Below, in pieces: positions 11,036 through 25,386 of a stretch of DNA of 64,000 nucleotides. Below the pieces are notes generated by a model. The model was not told the origin of the DNA, searched no databases, and saw nothing but the letters and a program-made list of their open reading frames with translations. The stretch is from assembly GCA_003550305.1 (NCBI GenBank), contig QKYT01000220.1, positions 61,103 to 125,102 of the forward strand, written 5' to 3'. The translations under genes were made by a program, and so were the position numbers. This DNA comes from Glomus cerebriforme (taxonomy: Eukaryota; Glomeromycota; Glomeromycetes; Glomerales; Glomeraceae). Each line of letters starts with the position of its first letter. The first letter of the stretch is position 1.

Positions 11036-12073
11036 ATGGATGATTCACCTATGACGATAAATCCAACTATTTCACCAAATGATTTTAAAGAAACGACGGC
11101 AGTACTTCGATTTGAAATACCGTTAAAAAAAGGTCAAGGAAATAATGTAATTTACTTCCCTGACCTAATTAATCCTCCAAAAGAAACAACGAATGATCAG
11201 AATATTGATGATACTTTATCAGATCAACAACATTTAGATGATGAAATGGCTTTAGAGAATTTTGTAGTATCAGAAACCGCAGATTTTTTAGAACATATGG
11301 CTATTGAAAAACGTCCCGAACCGAAGTTTTACGCGATTTCAAGGAAAAATACTATTCCTGGATTTTTTGGTGCTGGAAAAAATACAAATCCTCCCGAAAA
11401 TATTCTTCAATTCTTTGAAAATGAACAATCAAATAATAACATGTCTACAACCATCACTTCTAATACTCCTGGAATAATTGATAATAATGAAAATAAAATT
11501 ATAAATAAACCAATTAAATCAAGAACAAGAAAGAATACTTCATCAAAATCAAAAGGAAAAAAAACTATTAAGCAAGAAGAAAAAGTAGCGGTTGCAAATG
11601 AAGCAGTTGTTAGCGGTAGTACATCATCATCAAAAAAAACAAAGAGAGAACCACCACAACAATCAGAAACAAAAACAAAAATACAAAGAACTAAGGCTAT
11701 CAAAAAAGTTCAAAGGTTATTATTAGAGAAACGAAAACGTAAACTTCGTAAAGAAAAAAAAATAAATAAAGATGTTACTACAAGTAATATAGTAAGTAGT
11801 TCTTCAAAAAATGCATCTCCTATAACTAAATCGTTAAAATCTGTAAAAAATGAAGATTTATCATCATCATCATCATCATCATCATCGACTGAGTCGTCTC
11901 CAAAAAGAAAAAGCCGGCCTGACGCCCGTTCTCGAAGTTCTTCAACTTCATCTACAGTAACTTCTACGAAAGCGAATAAATCAAAATCAAAGGCTAATAA
12001 TCCAAATAATTATAATGTTGAGAGTTCTGAATCAACACAAAAGACAATACCATCTTCTGATTCTACTCCATAA
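11036..12073 (+). CDS. Unrecognised Lys/Ser-rich, probably nuclear protein
   Basis: Single-exon ORF of 345 codons that I do not recognise. The first 110 residues look structured or at least conserved in style (TAVLRFEIPLKKGQGNNVIY at about 20-39, then FPDLINPP, an acidic stretch, and FYAISRKNTIPGFFG near 99-113). The rest is low-complexity: Lys/Arg-rich blocks that resemble nuclear localisation signals (for example LLLEKRKRKLRKEKK near 228-242), Asn/Thr runs, and a TCA/ATC repeat at about 11860-11886 encoding poly-Ser. A chromatin or RNA-processing role would fit but is a guess. It is uninterrupted by introns, unlike nearly all its neighbours, and the ATG is preceded by an A-rich leader. Codon use resembles the neighbours, so it is likely a real gene. 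Confidence 0.7.
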   Translation: MDDSPMTINPTISPNDFKETTAVLRFEIPLKKGQGNNVIYFPDLINPPKETTNDQNIDDTLSDQQHLDDEMALENFVVSETADFLEHMAIEKRPEPKFYAISRKNTIPGFFGAGKNTNPPENILQFFENEQSNNNMSTTITSNTPGIIDNNENKIINKPIKSRTRKNTSSKSKGKKTIKQEEKVAVANEAVVSGSTSSSKKTKREPPQQSETKTKIQRTKAIKKVQRLLLEKRKRKLRKEKKINKDVTTSNIVSSSSKNASPITKSLKSVKNEDLSSSSSSSSSTESSPKRKSRPDARSRSSSTSSTVTSTKANKSKSKANNPNNYNVESSESTQKTIPSSDSTP

Positions 12074-12789
12074 TAATAGAAGGTTAATAACGCATTTTTA
12101 TAAATTTTCTTTGCGAGAGTTTTAGCTTTAAATTTTTTATGTATATAGTATATGGAATAGTTAAATTATAGATATCTAAATATAATAAAATTATGTTATT
12201 TATTCATTTACTATGTTGTATGTATATTTTAATGTAATGTAATATGAAACAGCGGTTAAAATCTTTTCTAAGATTCAATAAGTTTGTACCTTAATTTATT
12301 TTAAATCTAAATTTAAAATAGTTTCTCCGAAAAAGAAACCAATAAAAAACCATATTTAAACAAGAAACAATATAACCCTACAAATTTCTAAGAAAAATAC
12401 AAATAAAAGAAAAAAAAAATACACATACAAAAATTTTTTATAAGTAGTAAGAGGATGAAGGTATAAAAGGTATAAAATTACTTCGATGTGAACGGAATAA
12501 TGGTCAATTTAGAAGGTTAAAAGGTTTATATATAAAATATAATAATAAAATAAAACTATTATAACACGTTATTACGATTATTGACGAAGGTTGGAAAGCG
12601 TTTATCAGGTAAACTTTGCCTGCAATTGGGCTTATTATAATAAATGTGTATATTATTTTTTAAGGAAATAAATTATAATGCTTTATTAAGGTGTCCAAAG
12701 TAACAATAGAATAACTATTTCCTTCTATAGGAATTAAAAAAGAAAACGTAAGAATGTTAATTATAATAAAAGAAATTTGTTTACTTTAC
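12074..12789. other. Convergent 3' spacer
   Basis: AT-rich sequence between the unknown gene and the kinesin gene, where both 3' ends meet. It may include a last kinesin exon ending at 12715 (see the kinesin entry). Otherwise nothing is recognised. Confidence 0.4.
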
Positions 12790-15700
12790 TTAAATGAGAA
12801 AAATAGATTCATACCCTTCGAGGACTGGCACACCACCTCGGAGTGGTTTGGCAATACGACCGAAATTTATGCTAGAAGCAATGGAATTTGATTTTTGGGC
12901 TACAAAATTTTATTAATTATTAATTAATTAATTTTAATCGTCAGAAACAAATTATGTAAGAAAAAATTATAACAATACATACATCGTGCTTGTTCTAAAC
13001 GTTCTCGCACTGCTTGTAATTGTGCTTCGAATCTTTTTAAATTAGATTAAGTTAGTAACAATCCTAACGAAATATAATTTATATAATTTATATACATATA
13101 CATATATATTATATAACTTACTTTTGATTTTGTGTAGTTAATTTTTCCTGTGCATCTTGCAATAAGGCTTCCAGAGCCTGGATACGTTCATTACGGGCAA
13201 GAAGTTTTCGCTCTGCGATGGCTACTTCTTTTTTAAGTGATGAATTTTGTTCAACAAGCTGAAAAGAAATAAATTATGAGCATAAAGTTTTTACTGCTAA
13301 ATTCATAACAATTTGATTGTAATATATAAAGCTTACTTGTTTCTGTACATTTGTAAGTTGTTCTAAATTCCTTTCTAAAAATGCCATCTTTTTTTGTTGT
13401 GCCTTATTATTGCTATTACGTAAAACGTTGTTATATTGTTCTCTTGTCTCATCTAATGAGATTTCAAGTTCCACAACTTTTTCACAACGATTTTGTAAAT
13501 CGCGCATAAGAGCTTTCTTCATGACATCAAAATCAGCCAATTGTTGTGCCATTGTCTTGCGGATACGTTCCATATCTTTTTCTTTTTCCGCAACATTCTT
13601 TTGTCCTCCTTCAGATTTAGCTTCTTTATCACTAATAACAGTCTGCTTTTTTTTTACAAATTAATGATGTACAAGAATGTGATGTACAAGAATGAGTAAT
13701 TAAACATGAATAATATACATCCAGAAGTAATTTTTACATTACCTGTAATTCCTCATTAACTCTCTTCAAATCAGCAAGAGCACTATAAATATTTAATAAG
13801 ATATATATTAGCAAACCCAGTATAATTGAAACTATTGTAATAAAATTCGTAACCAACCTATTGAGTTTATGTAATTCTTCATTCTTCTTTTCTAATTCTT
13901 GTTTTAGTTCATCAATTTCTTTTTGTTGAACTTCCTTCTTGGCAACAAACTGTGCTTCCAATTTACCCTAACAAAGTCAATAATTACAGTTAATATAACA
14001 AATATTATTATTATACCATAATTAAGTAATCATGCAGTGTAACTTACTCTTAATTCTGCTATTGTCTCAGTGATATCAATATTGTTATTTGCCTCCTCCT
14101 CGGCAATTGTCTTATCTAAAAGAATTTAAAATTCAAAGGGAAAAAAATATATTTATATATTTACCTTAGTAAAAGCAATTGTTTATATTATTACTTACCC
14201 AACAATTCCTCATATTCGAGTTCAAGTGTGGTTAAGCGGATTTCAAGTTCATCTCTCTTTCTTGTCAAATGTTCATTTTCATAATGTAATTCATTAATTG
14301 TTTGTTCATGTTGTGAAACCAAACTCTTTGAATCAGATAATTCACGTCGTAACGTTGAAAGTTCTTCCATTGTAAGTGGGGTGCTGTTATCTCCACCGAT
14401 TGTTTCAAGTTTGAGTAATGTATCCCGAATTTGCTGTTCTTTCTTTGAGATAACGCCTGATGGGTCAAGCTCAGCAAGCATAGCAGCCATTTTCTCTTGC
14501 TTCTTTTGCTCTTTGTCACCTTCCTTTTGAGAAAGTCTGAGCTCTGAAAGTGCTTTCTATATAAGAATATATTGCATGAAAGTTAGCAAAACGATAACTT
14601 ATCAAATTCATTAATTTCTATAACAGGAAAATGACATTTTTAATTTACCTTAAGCGATTCTAATTCAGCGGATAGTTCCAGATTAGCCTCACGCAAACTG
14701 TCCATTGTAATAGCACCTTCTTTATTTTCATAAGTGACTTTTTCTAATTGCACTTTAAGCTCATTGAGCTCAGATTCCATCTGCTTATTTTCCTGTTGAA
14801 AAGATACACAAGATTTAGAAATTTTTTACTAAATTAAATATAACCTTTATAACATATATCAAATACAACACCTTTGTAATTGTATCTTCTTGTGACTTAT
14901 AGAAGACAAGCTCTTCTTTCATTTCGTTTAATAATTTCTCTTGATTTGCTAATACTGACTCTTTTTCAGCAATTTGGTCTGTAAGCTCATTTTCTCGTTT
15001 TAAGAATTCCTCTCGTTCATCTTTCTCTAAAATTGGTGCAGGAGTGCCTGGTCGAGAATCCATCTCTCTCTTTGCAGCTTCTATTGCAGGATTAGCCGGA
15101 GTAGTTGGCGTTGGAGGTTGAGTCGGAGCCGAAGAAGCTTTGTCCATAGAAGCCCATTTTTCTTTTGGAACTGTACCACCAGCACGCCAAACACCAACTT
15201 CGCCCTCAAGGGCTGAAATATATTGTTGGAAGCTAACAGCCTCATTTTTGGCCTTCTTAAGAAGTGCTTTAAGTTCAGCGGGACTAAGTTCAGCATTGAC
15301 TCTGGCTTTATTCTTAATACTCTTAGCTCTATAAAGAGAGAATATTTGAATTTGTTATATTGAAAAATTTAGGTCAAAAATATTATTAATATTATTGATG
15401 ATTTTACATACCTCATACCAAATCTTAGGGTACTTAGCGTTTCAGCTTCATTGAAAGATGATGGAGAACAATTTATAATTAAAGTTGTTCTGGAGTTACC
15501 ACCAAGAGATTCTTGAAGAATTCTAGTAAGTTTACTATCACGATATGGAATATGCGTTGACTTTTTAAACGAAAAAAAAAAGAAATTAATTAATATCGAT
15601 CATAGTAATATATTTATGAAATAATATTACGTTATTTTTTCAACATTACCTTTCCATCCGTTAAAGCGTTAATTACCATACCCAACGCCGATAAGGATTT

Positions 15701-17335
15701 GTTAATCTTCTTTGCTTCTTCTAGAGTTTGGCCAGAAGCACCAGTTTTACCGACCTATTTTCCAAAAAAAAAAAAAAGGTAAAAAAAATTTTATATTCTA
15801 AATGTTATTTTCTGATCCGGTACTTAGTATAGGAATCTGTAGTAACCAGTAAAAATACTTTTTCGCATATAAATCATATTTTTTTCTTCCTTGCATGGTT
15901 ATGTGACTTGTTTATCTTGTTTATGTTATTCTAACTAACTTAACTTTAACTCCCAAATTGATATAAATATGTTGTTGATAATAGCTAGATCTAAACTTAA
16001 TTTGATTTACAAACCTTTTCGGAACCTGCCAGATCGACAAGTGACAATTTACCACTCTTTACACTACCGTCATTGAGATTCTTTTGATTTACGGTAATAA
16101 CAAAGATTGAATGTGATCGCGAACTTTCAGCATTCATGTCTATAATTAATTTAAAATGTATTTTGGTTATTTACATTGTTGCAATTGTTCGTAAAATAAA
16201 AATTTTAAATTAAAAACATACTTGTATATGCTACAATACGAGAATTACCACCACGTTTCATTACTTCATATACTTCTTGTACGGAACTGACATATACTTC
16301 CAAAAGACCCTTAACGTATACACCTCTATTCTTTTCTTCATGAATAGGAAGATTGTCGTTTTGGGCTAGAATGAAATATATTATATATTAATAATCAAGA
16401 AAGATTGCTTGATGAACAAAAATTAGCTAATAAGTCAAATACAAACGATTAAGTAAGTCACGAATCTTTTCCATATAAATTTCCATATAAGAGACTTTTA
16501 CGGTGTATTCCATTGTGGATGGAGAAGAAATAATGCTGTGGAATATCTGTTCCACAATACGAGGAATAAGACCTTTGAATTCTTCGTTATCCATATCTCC
16601 CTATTAATAAATTATATATGTGTCAGTTAAGTCTAAATTATGAACTCATAAATAATTAAGTTTATTTATTTATACAAACCATCATAGTATGTGTTTTACC
16701 GGAGCCCGTTTGACCATAAGCAAATACAGTTCCATTGTAACCCCCAATGACATCTATTTGAATTATGAGGGAAAAAACATTCAAATTAATACAGTGTCAT
16801 CAGACAGAAAAAACTAAATAGTTATATTATACTAGATACCATCGACAATAGGTTTTATGGATTCATCGAAAAAGAATTTCTGTTGTGTTTCTGGCGGAAA
16901 TATTCGATCAAATGTAAAATTTCCTTGAAATTCTTTGCCCTGTTATATCAAGAAACAATAAATAATAATCAGATCAGACATCGATTAGTTGATAAATAAC
17001 TTAATCGATAATGCGTGCATTCGGAAGTAATAATCATATTCGGTAATTTATTGATCGTAAAAACTCATTATGTGAAGTTGAAGTTGTTGAATTCCAGATT
17101 GTAAAGTTATTTAATTGACGGCATTTGCTTTTCACGTCATGGTTAAACTTTATTCTCTGTAATGTATCTTATATTTATAAAAAAAAAAAAAAATTCTGGT
17201 GCTGACCTCCATACGACACGAGTCCCCATTATCATCGTAGTTTATAATGGGTACACCACCTTCCCTTATTTCACGAGAATTCTGCGGCCGGAAGCGGCAC
17301 ACTACTCTGATATTATTTCTATTAGAATCGCCCAT
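12790..17335 (-). CDS. Conventional kinesin heavy chain (kinesin-1)
   Basis: About 18 exons. The N-terminal motor domain begins [16 protein letters not shown] and contains the P-loop GQTGSGKT, switch [10 protein letters not shown] and switch II DLAGSEK, then [16 protein letters not shown] and the neck region [16 protein letters not shown] long heptad coiled-coil stalk follows, with a Pro/Thr-rich insert (about 15050-15140). The tail reads [12 protein letters not shown], the IAK autoinhibitory motif shared by fungal kinesin-1. It is a plus-end microtubule motor that moves vesicles, endosomes and dynein in hyphae. No light-chain-binding signature is evident, as in other fungal kinesin-1 heavy chains. 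The 3' end is uncertain: either read through to the stop at 12790, or splice at GTATGA (about 12821) to an acceptor at 12725 and stop at 12715. Confidence 0.95.
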
Positions 17336-18633
17336 TATGGTTATCTTCTATAAATTTGGATAGATATAAGAGTCTATATGATGTATCTGTAACAAGATGA
17401 AACAAATTGAACATAGTCAAAATATAAATTACAGCATCTAATTTAACTATATAGCTCTTGGAACAACAATAACATTTTAAAATAACGAAACTATACATGA
17501 GATGAAACTTACTGTTCAGGAGAGTTCCCGTCGTATAAAATTAAACTTATAATTCTTAATAAAAAATCGTAGGCTTTAATTTAAAGGTCCTTTTAATTGT
17601 AATATGTATAAAAATAAATAATTTATTTTATTTTGGATTTTTTTTTTGTGAAAGATATTTATATTTATAAAGAATTTTTTTTTTTTTTTTTTACTTTCGA
17701 AAATTTGCCTTCGAACTCCTGCGAAGTGGAAGTTGAGGGGAAACTTAAAAAAAAAGGACTAGTTCCTCTTGACCAAAACCTAGCAAGCTGGAATCGATAG
17801 GATTGTCAATATACATAACAACTGAACTGATAAGCTTTTTAACTGTACAATCAAACGTTAAAAGACTTTATGCCGAAATATTGACGTATAGCCATGATGT
17901 TTCACACTCGTTTCACATACCAATTAATATGTCCAAATTAAGTACAAAGAAGGCCAATAAAAGGTGTTCAACAATAGTGAAAAAATACAAATTTTTGTAT
18001 GTTCCTGCGCCCCTTTGTCACCATCATCAAGTAGTTTACCGAGCACAACCCCAATCAACAATATCTTTGATCCCTCTCATCGCAATCTTTGCCTAAAGAA
18101 AAAATTTATGTAACATACTTGTTTAACTTAACTTTTCTTATTAGGTACTTTTCTATTGTTAGTTGCTTTGCGGCATACAGCAACAATAACCTATATTCTT
18201 ATTTAATGTCACTATCTTATGATTTTTGTTTCCAATTTAGTATTGATCTTATAATAATATTTAATTTTCGGCTTTTTTTGTGTTCCGTTAACGCAGGTCC
18301 ATTGTATTTACCATTGTGCACATGTTAATACAAACAAATGGGTTAAGAAATTTCCAAGATATTATTACTTCTGATCGTAAAGCTTCATGATTAATCAATT
18401 ATCCAACTGGGTTATGAATCAACATAATAAAGATATTCATTGTCAAAAAAAAAAAGAGAAAAATAAACAATATATTTCTTATTACAAAATCTTTCAATTA
18501 GAAAGCAGTGGTATATCTCAAAATCGTACACTAACTAAAATCAGCAAAGCAGTTCTATATCCAATATAAGTATTGAATAAACTATGGTAAACAATACTGC
18601 ACTGACCCGGTCATTTGTAGTACTAAAATTGCT
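17336..18633. other. 1.3 kb gene-free spacer
   Basis: Between the kinesin start and the Rpt3 stop. Only short ORFs of up to 97 codons occur, without recognisable motifs or splice partners. It must contain the kinesin promoter. Several T runs are present (for example about 17673-17693). Confidence 0.4.
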
Positions 18634-20113
<1,480 letters not shown>

Positions 20114-20274
20114 CAGTAATAAATATTGAAGTAGATTCAAGGTCGAAATCTTTTTATGCCCTTCAAAAATTATGCGTAACTGCATGCGTCATCTAAGATT
20201 TGTGTTACATGAACATTAATCTGCCGATCATATAACAGATCTGATCAAAAAATTTTTTTAAAGCTCGTTTCATA

Positions 20275-22949
20275 ATGACTGGTAGTTCTTCGAAGCCCAA
20301 AAAACAAAATAATAAAAATAATAAATCAAAATCAAATGAAATATCTTCTGATGATCCACGTTTCATCCATGTACGAAAGGACCCGCGATTTGTCCGTCCG
20401 AGAAAAAAGGACGTAAAGATCACTTTAGACGATCGTTTCGCTCATATGCTAACCAGTGAAGAGTTTAACGATTCTCGTAAGTTTTATTTTTTTTTATAGT
20501 TAAAATTACCTTCTATATGAAGTTTTCGCATTCATATGTAATGTATTATATTTTTTTAGTTAAGGTTGATAAATACGGGAGGACAATTTCATCAGATAAA
20601 GTTGCTAAAGAATTAAAACGATATTATAATTTAAAGGAGGACGAAGATTTATATAAAGATGAATCCTCAAAAACAATCAATAAAAAGGAACATGTTACTA
20701 CGGAGGAAGAAACAGATGAAGAAAATTTTGATTCTCCAATGTTTGATCTTGCTAGAGGTGAAGGAATTCTTGAGTCATCTTCCGATGACGAAGAGGAATA
20801 TATTCATACTGAAAGTAAATATTTAGTTGAGAAACAGGAATCTAGTGAATCAGATGAGCAGGTTCCATTAGGAGAGGAGACTCATCGACTTGCTGTAGTC
20901 AACCTTGATTGGGATAATGTAAAAGCATCCGATCTTATGAAAGCATTTAATGGTTTTACACCAGATGGATCTATTATATGTTCTGTAAAAATTTACCCGT
21001 CAGAATTTGGAAAGGAACGTATGGAAAAGGTAACTTTTTTAGTATTTTGATTAAATAACCTTTCAAAATTCAATTAGTTTTTATATTATAGGAAACACGA
21101 GAAGGCCCACCAAAGGAAATTTTTAAATCCATGTCATTCTCATCTGACCGTAATTATGAGGAAATTAATGATATCAATAATGATAATGGAGAAGAATTTG
21201 ATACAGAAGCGCTAAGAAAATATCAATTGGAGCGACTTAGGTTCGTAAATAATTTAATTTAGCCACTTTTATATTGTTGCTAATCAAATTTATTTATATA
21301 GATATTATTATGCCGTTGTTGATTGTGATACTGTCGAAACCGCTCATCATATTTACCAACAATGCGATGGAGCAGAATTTGAAAGTACCTCTAATTCCTT
21401 AGATCTTCGTTTTATACCCAATGACATGGAATTTAATGATGAACCAAAGTAATCAAATTATTATATTTATGTTTAGTATTGTTTGATATAATTAAATATC
21501 AATGAAAAATTTATCTGCTATTTAGAGACGAATGTTTCCAAGCACCTGATATATACAAACCCGTCGACTTTGTCACCGAAGTAAGACATTTTAATTTTTA
21601 TGTTTCAATTTTTCATATAATTTATTTAATAAGATATAATTTTATTATGTATATATATATATTAAGGCATTGCAATATTCAAGTGTGAAATTGACTTGGG
21701 ATGATGACGATCCAGATCGGGTTAAAACTATACGTCAAAAATTCACGAAAAAAGATGTTGATGATATGGATTTTAAAACTTATCTTGCTTCGTCTAGTGA
21801 GGAATCAGATGAAGATGTTGAAGAAACAAGGCAAAAATATAAAAATTTGTTATATGAAACTGAAAATGAAAATATGGAAATAGATCAGGAAATGGAAATT
21901 ACTTTTACTCCTGGATTGAGTGAAGTTACTGCTTTGAATTCAGAAAAGGTTTGATAAATATATTCATTTAAATATTATATTAGTTCGTTTTATTAACCTA
22001 CAATGTTTGCAACAGGCCATTGAAAATGAAACGAGTTTGGAAACATATTTGCGTAAACAACATGAAAAACGTAAAGAAAGGAAAGCCGCAAAAAAGAAAG
22101 AAACAAAAGATACAAGCGATGGTAGATTTTTTTCCTATAATAATTTTTTGTTAGTTATTCTTGTATTTTAAGATGATATTGACAGAAATTCGAACAATCT
22201 TTATTAGTAAGCTCGAATACTTCAAAGTCAAAATCAAAAGACGCGCGTAAATTGTCTAAAGAGGAACATAAGGAAGCTGATCGACAAAAGGTTGAATTGG
22301 AGCTTTTAGTTCTGGATGATGAGAAAGAGGGCCATATGCATTTTGATTTGAAGGAGATTATAAAAAACGAGAAAAGAAAGAGTAAAAAGAAAAAAGGCAA
22401 AAAAGATATTCAGGATGATAATTTCGAAATTAACATTAATGACCCTAGATTTGCGGCAATACACGAGTCACATCATTTCGCAATAGACCCTTCCAATCCA
22501 CAGTATCCTTATTTTATTTTATTCTCTTCCGTTTTTAAAATACACATATATATATTCAACCTTGATTACGTTAACTTGCTAATAGATTTAAAAAGACTAA
22601 ATCTATGAGTAAACTTTTGGAGGAACGACAACGGCGCCAGTCTGAATTAAGTCAACAGAATTCAAATACAAATTTCGAGGTAATGGAATAAAAAATTAGG
22701 AATAATAATCAATGATTTTATTAATCGGACATTTCATTTATATAACAGGATGATAAGAATCCCAATATTCCATTCAAAGATTCAAGTTTATCATTATTAG
22801 TAAATTCTGTGAGTATTTTGATTGTAAATAAACAAGATACTTTACTATTTCAATAATATTAAATAATATCTATTTTATAGGTAAAACGAAAGAATGCATT
22901 AGCTATTGAAAACAATCAAAAAGGAAAACGTCGAAAAGCCAAATCTTGA
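20275..22949 (+). CDS. ESF1: Pre-rRNA processing protein Esf1
   Basis: Roughly ten exons encode a very acidic and basic nucleolar protein. N-terminal [20 protein letters not shown], then [11 protein letters not shown], are hallmarks of Esf1. Acidic blocks follow, then the conserved core [18 protein letters not shown] segment (here [19 protein letters not shown]), [31 protein letters not shown] and [20 protein letters not shown]. The C-terminal NUC153-type patch is [11 protein letters not shown]. Esf1 is needed for 18S rRNA maturation in the small-subunit processome. The end is Lys/Arg-rich (KGKRRKAKS). A perfect 8+8 hairpin (22966-22982) lies just after the stop. The exon joins I checked keep frame. 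Around 22120-22210 the exact junction is less certain. Confidence 0.92.
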
Positions 22950-23976
22950 TACTTAAAATTGTAAATTGCTTCTGAGAAGCAAGATAGATAATCAATTAAT
23001 AAGGTTAATGGCAACAATCAAAGTATTTATTACATAAAGCTAGCTGACCTGATAATAGAAATATTTGGACTGATAAGACTCTGATAAGTCTTTTAATTTA
23101 AAATTAAATAAATAGTCACTGCTGACGTGGTAAAAAAAAAACATTTTTTTTTATTGTATGGTGCCGGAAGTCTTAACTAGACAATAAATTGTAATACTTG
23201 GAAAATTTTTAACATTAAAAAATAATATTAAATTACTGATCCGATTTTTAAAAAAATGCCTACATAAAACAAATTTTGTGCAATTTTATTGGCCAAAGAT
23301 CATCATAATTTGAGCTGAAATTATGATAATTTGATGCCGGCCCGAATTATCATAATCAATTTTTCACGAGAGAAACAAGTGATCGTGAGAAAATTTTTAG
23401 ATTTCACATGTAAATGAAAAATGTTTTATTTGAATAAACTGATAACCATTTCACGTAAAACAAAAAGGCAACTATATGACACTTATCAAAATCTGGGATT
23501 TTTATTGGCTGATTTCCAAACACGTGATTCAGGTCGGTTCCAAACATAATCACGTGATTGTCGAGTTAAGACTTCCGGCACCATGGTCAGGTCTGACAAT
23601 TGATATTTTGTAAACCATCCAATAGATTGTTCTTGGACGAATGAACTTTACATTATTTCTGATACTAAAAGAAGAGGTATTGAAATACTTAGACCTTAAA
23701 TAATAAATAAAAAAGGTAGTAAATGTAGTATATTGTATTTATTTAATTTCATTTATTATTAATATCATTATTTATGTACTAAATTACGAGATATAAAAAT
23801 TATAATAAATACAAAATCAAAAGGAAGAAAATTAATCTTTTATGGTTTGAATCTCTCCTTTTTACAAAAAAAAAAAGAATTCACCAACGTATGTAAAGCT
23901 AATAACTTCATAAGATAGATGTTATGTGACCCTAACCTTAACAAGTTATCTATTAAAAAACATAATAAAAGATCAT
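22950..23976. other. Spacer containing an inverted-repeat element
   Basis: Convergent spacer between ESF1 and the D-amino-acid oxidase gene. The middle is occupied by the element at 23158-23584, described separately. The remainder is AT-rich 3' flanking sequence. Confidence 0.5.
23158..23584. mobile_element. Non-autonomous inverted-repeat (MITE-like) element, 427 bp
   Basis: The ends are perfect inverted repeats of 21 bp: the left end starts ATGGTGCCGGAAGTCTTAAC, and the right end (23564-23584) is its reverse complement. The match continues after one mismatch for six more bases (GACAAT). The inside has no ORF. It carries a 12 bp inner palindrome (ATTATGATAATT...AATTATCATAAT around 23310-23360) and CACGTGATT twice near the right end. 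The structure fits a DNA-transposon-derived MITE. I could not identify a clean target-site duplication, and the superfamily is unknown. Confidence 0.65.
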
Positions 23977-25386
23977 TTATAATTTAGCAACGTTCCTTTG
24001 CCTATTTTTAACAGCAGCTTCTATAAGATCTAATACTTCCATTGCTGAACCCCAACTTCTTGCATAACCATGAGAATGATGACCATAATTATGACAAACT
24101 ATTACATCTTTGCCGGCGGAATTTTTTCTTATCTCCGTTTCAAGACGAATCCCATCTTTTCTTGATGGACGTAATCCAACAGTATGTCTTATTATTTGTA
24201 AACTGGATAATCCTTTTCCTTGATGTAATTCCGGACAAAGTTTAACGCAACGGTTAAGAATTAATTCTGCTGTTTTTGGATCTGGTGTTCCGTCACTATT
24301 ATAAAGAATATTGATTTTAATAGTAAAAAACTACCATAAAAATATTAAAATTACTTACTATTCATTAACATCCGAAGTTCCTCCTAGTATGACTTCACCA
24401 TCTTCTCGAGGGATTATATAAGTTAGCGTATCGTCCTCTATATAAAAAAAAGTGCGAAGTTTTAAGTAGATTATTTAATAAACACATAAAACCACCTTAC
24501 ATTTACCATGGAGTGCCTTAGCAGTTTTTACATGTGGAGCCCAAACGGCAACAAGCTGTCCTCTGGTAGAGAATACCTTATCATCTTCTACACCGCCAAA
24601 AGTTCGTGCACTGATGCCTGTACAGTTTACAACGATATCAACATCAGGTTCAAACGCGTCATTGAGATGGTTAAGATGAGCCTTTTTCTTTGTTCCACCA
24701 GCATTTGTGAACTGATTCAAAAGCCATCTTAAATATTTCGGGACGTCCATTGAAACTAGAAAGAAAAAGATTGAACCATGAAACATGTATAGAAGAAAAT
24801 AATTGGTTATATAATATATATTTACCAGTTGTATAAGAAATACCATATTCTACGCCTTTAGGAAGTTTATCCTTGGGTATAACTTGGAACTAAAAAAATG
24901 AAACAAGTCGATTAACTGGACGTAAAAGCAAAATCAATTAAAAAGAATTTACCTTATGATAAATACCCTTGAGCCATGGCTCACCATTAATTTGAAGATC
25001 CTTCGAGTACATATCAAAGCCTGGAATACGTATTACACTGGTATCATCCATGTAAGATAACGCCCATAACGTTTTATACGAAACCTCTTCGAGTTCTAAT
25101 AAGTTAAAAAAATTAATAATTGACATGTAGAATATTAAAGACGAGTTGATCAAATCGAATCGTATCGAAATACGAAAAAATTCAGATTACTTCTCCATTT
25201 TTCGTCAAGTTTAGGATCTGGCTTAATATAAGCGCCAGCCCATGGACTTGTATAATTGACATTTAAATCACCGGGCCAATGTTCAGCAATGATATTTACT
25301 TGATACCCGTTTCTTTGGAGGACCAAGCCCGTTGTTAAACCAATAACGCCCGCACCAACGATATTTACTCGAGTTTTTTTTACCAT
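23977..25386 (-). CDS. DAO1: D-amino-acid oxidase, peroxisomal
   Basis: FAD flavoprotein of the DAAO/DDO family, six exons. The Rossmann motif is at the N-terminus (VNIVGAGVIGLTTGLVL). Further marks are NYTSPWAGA, the central VDIVVNCTGISART with RGQLVAVWAP, GGTSDVNE, the substrate-arginine region TVGLRPSRKDGIRLE, and the C-terminal flavin loop HNYGHHSHGYARSWGSA. The protein ends NVAKL; the final Ala-Lys-Leu is a type 1 peroxisomal targeting signal, usual for this family. It oxidises D-amino acids to 2-oxo acids, ammonia and hydrogen peroxide, letting fungi use D-amino acids as nitrogen. D-aspartate oxidase cannot be excluded because the two differ by a few pocket residues. The stop is the TAA at 23977-23979. 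Confidence 0.9.

Noticed and set aside
11407..11703. Minus-strand ORF of 98 codons
   Set aside because: Antisense shadow of the Lys-rich plus-strand gene.
17803..18328. Two ORFs of 97 and 79 codons, one with a basic patch
   Set aside because: No recognisable domain and no acceptable introns to link them; codon use is unlike neighbouring genes.
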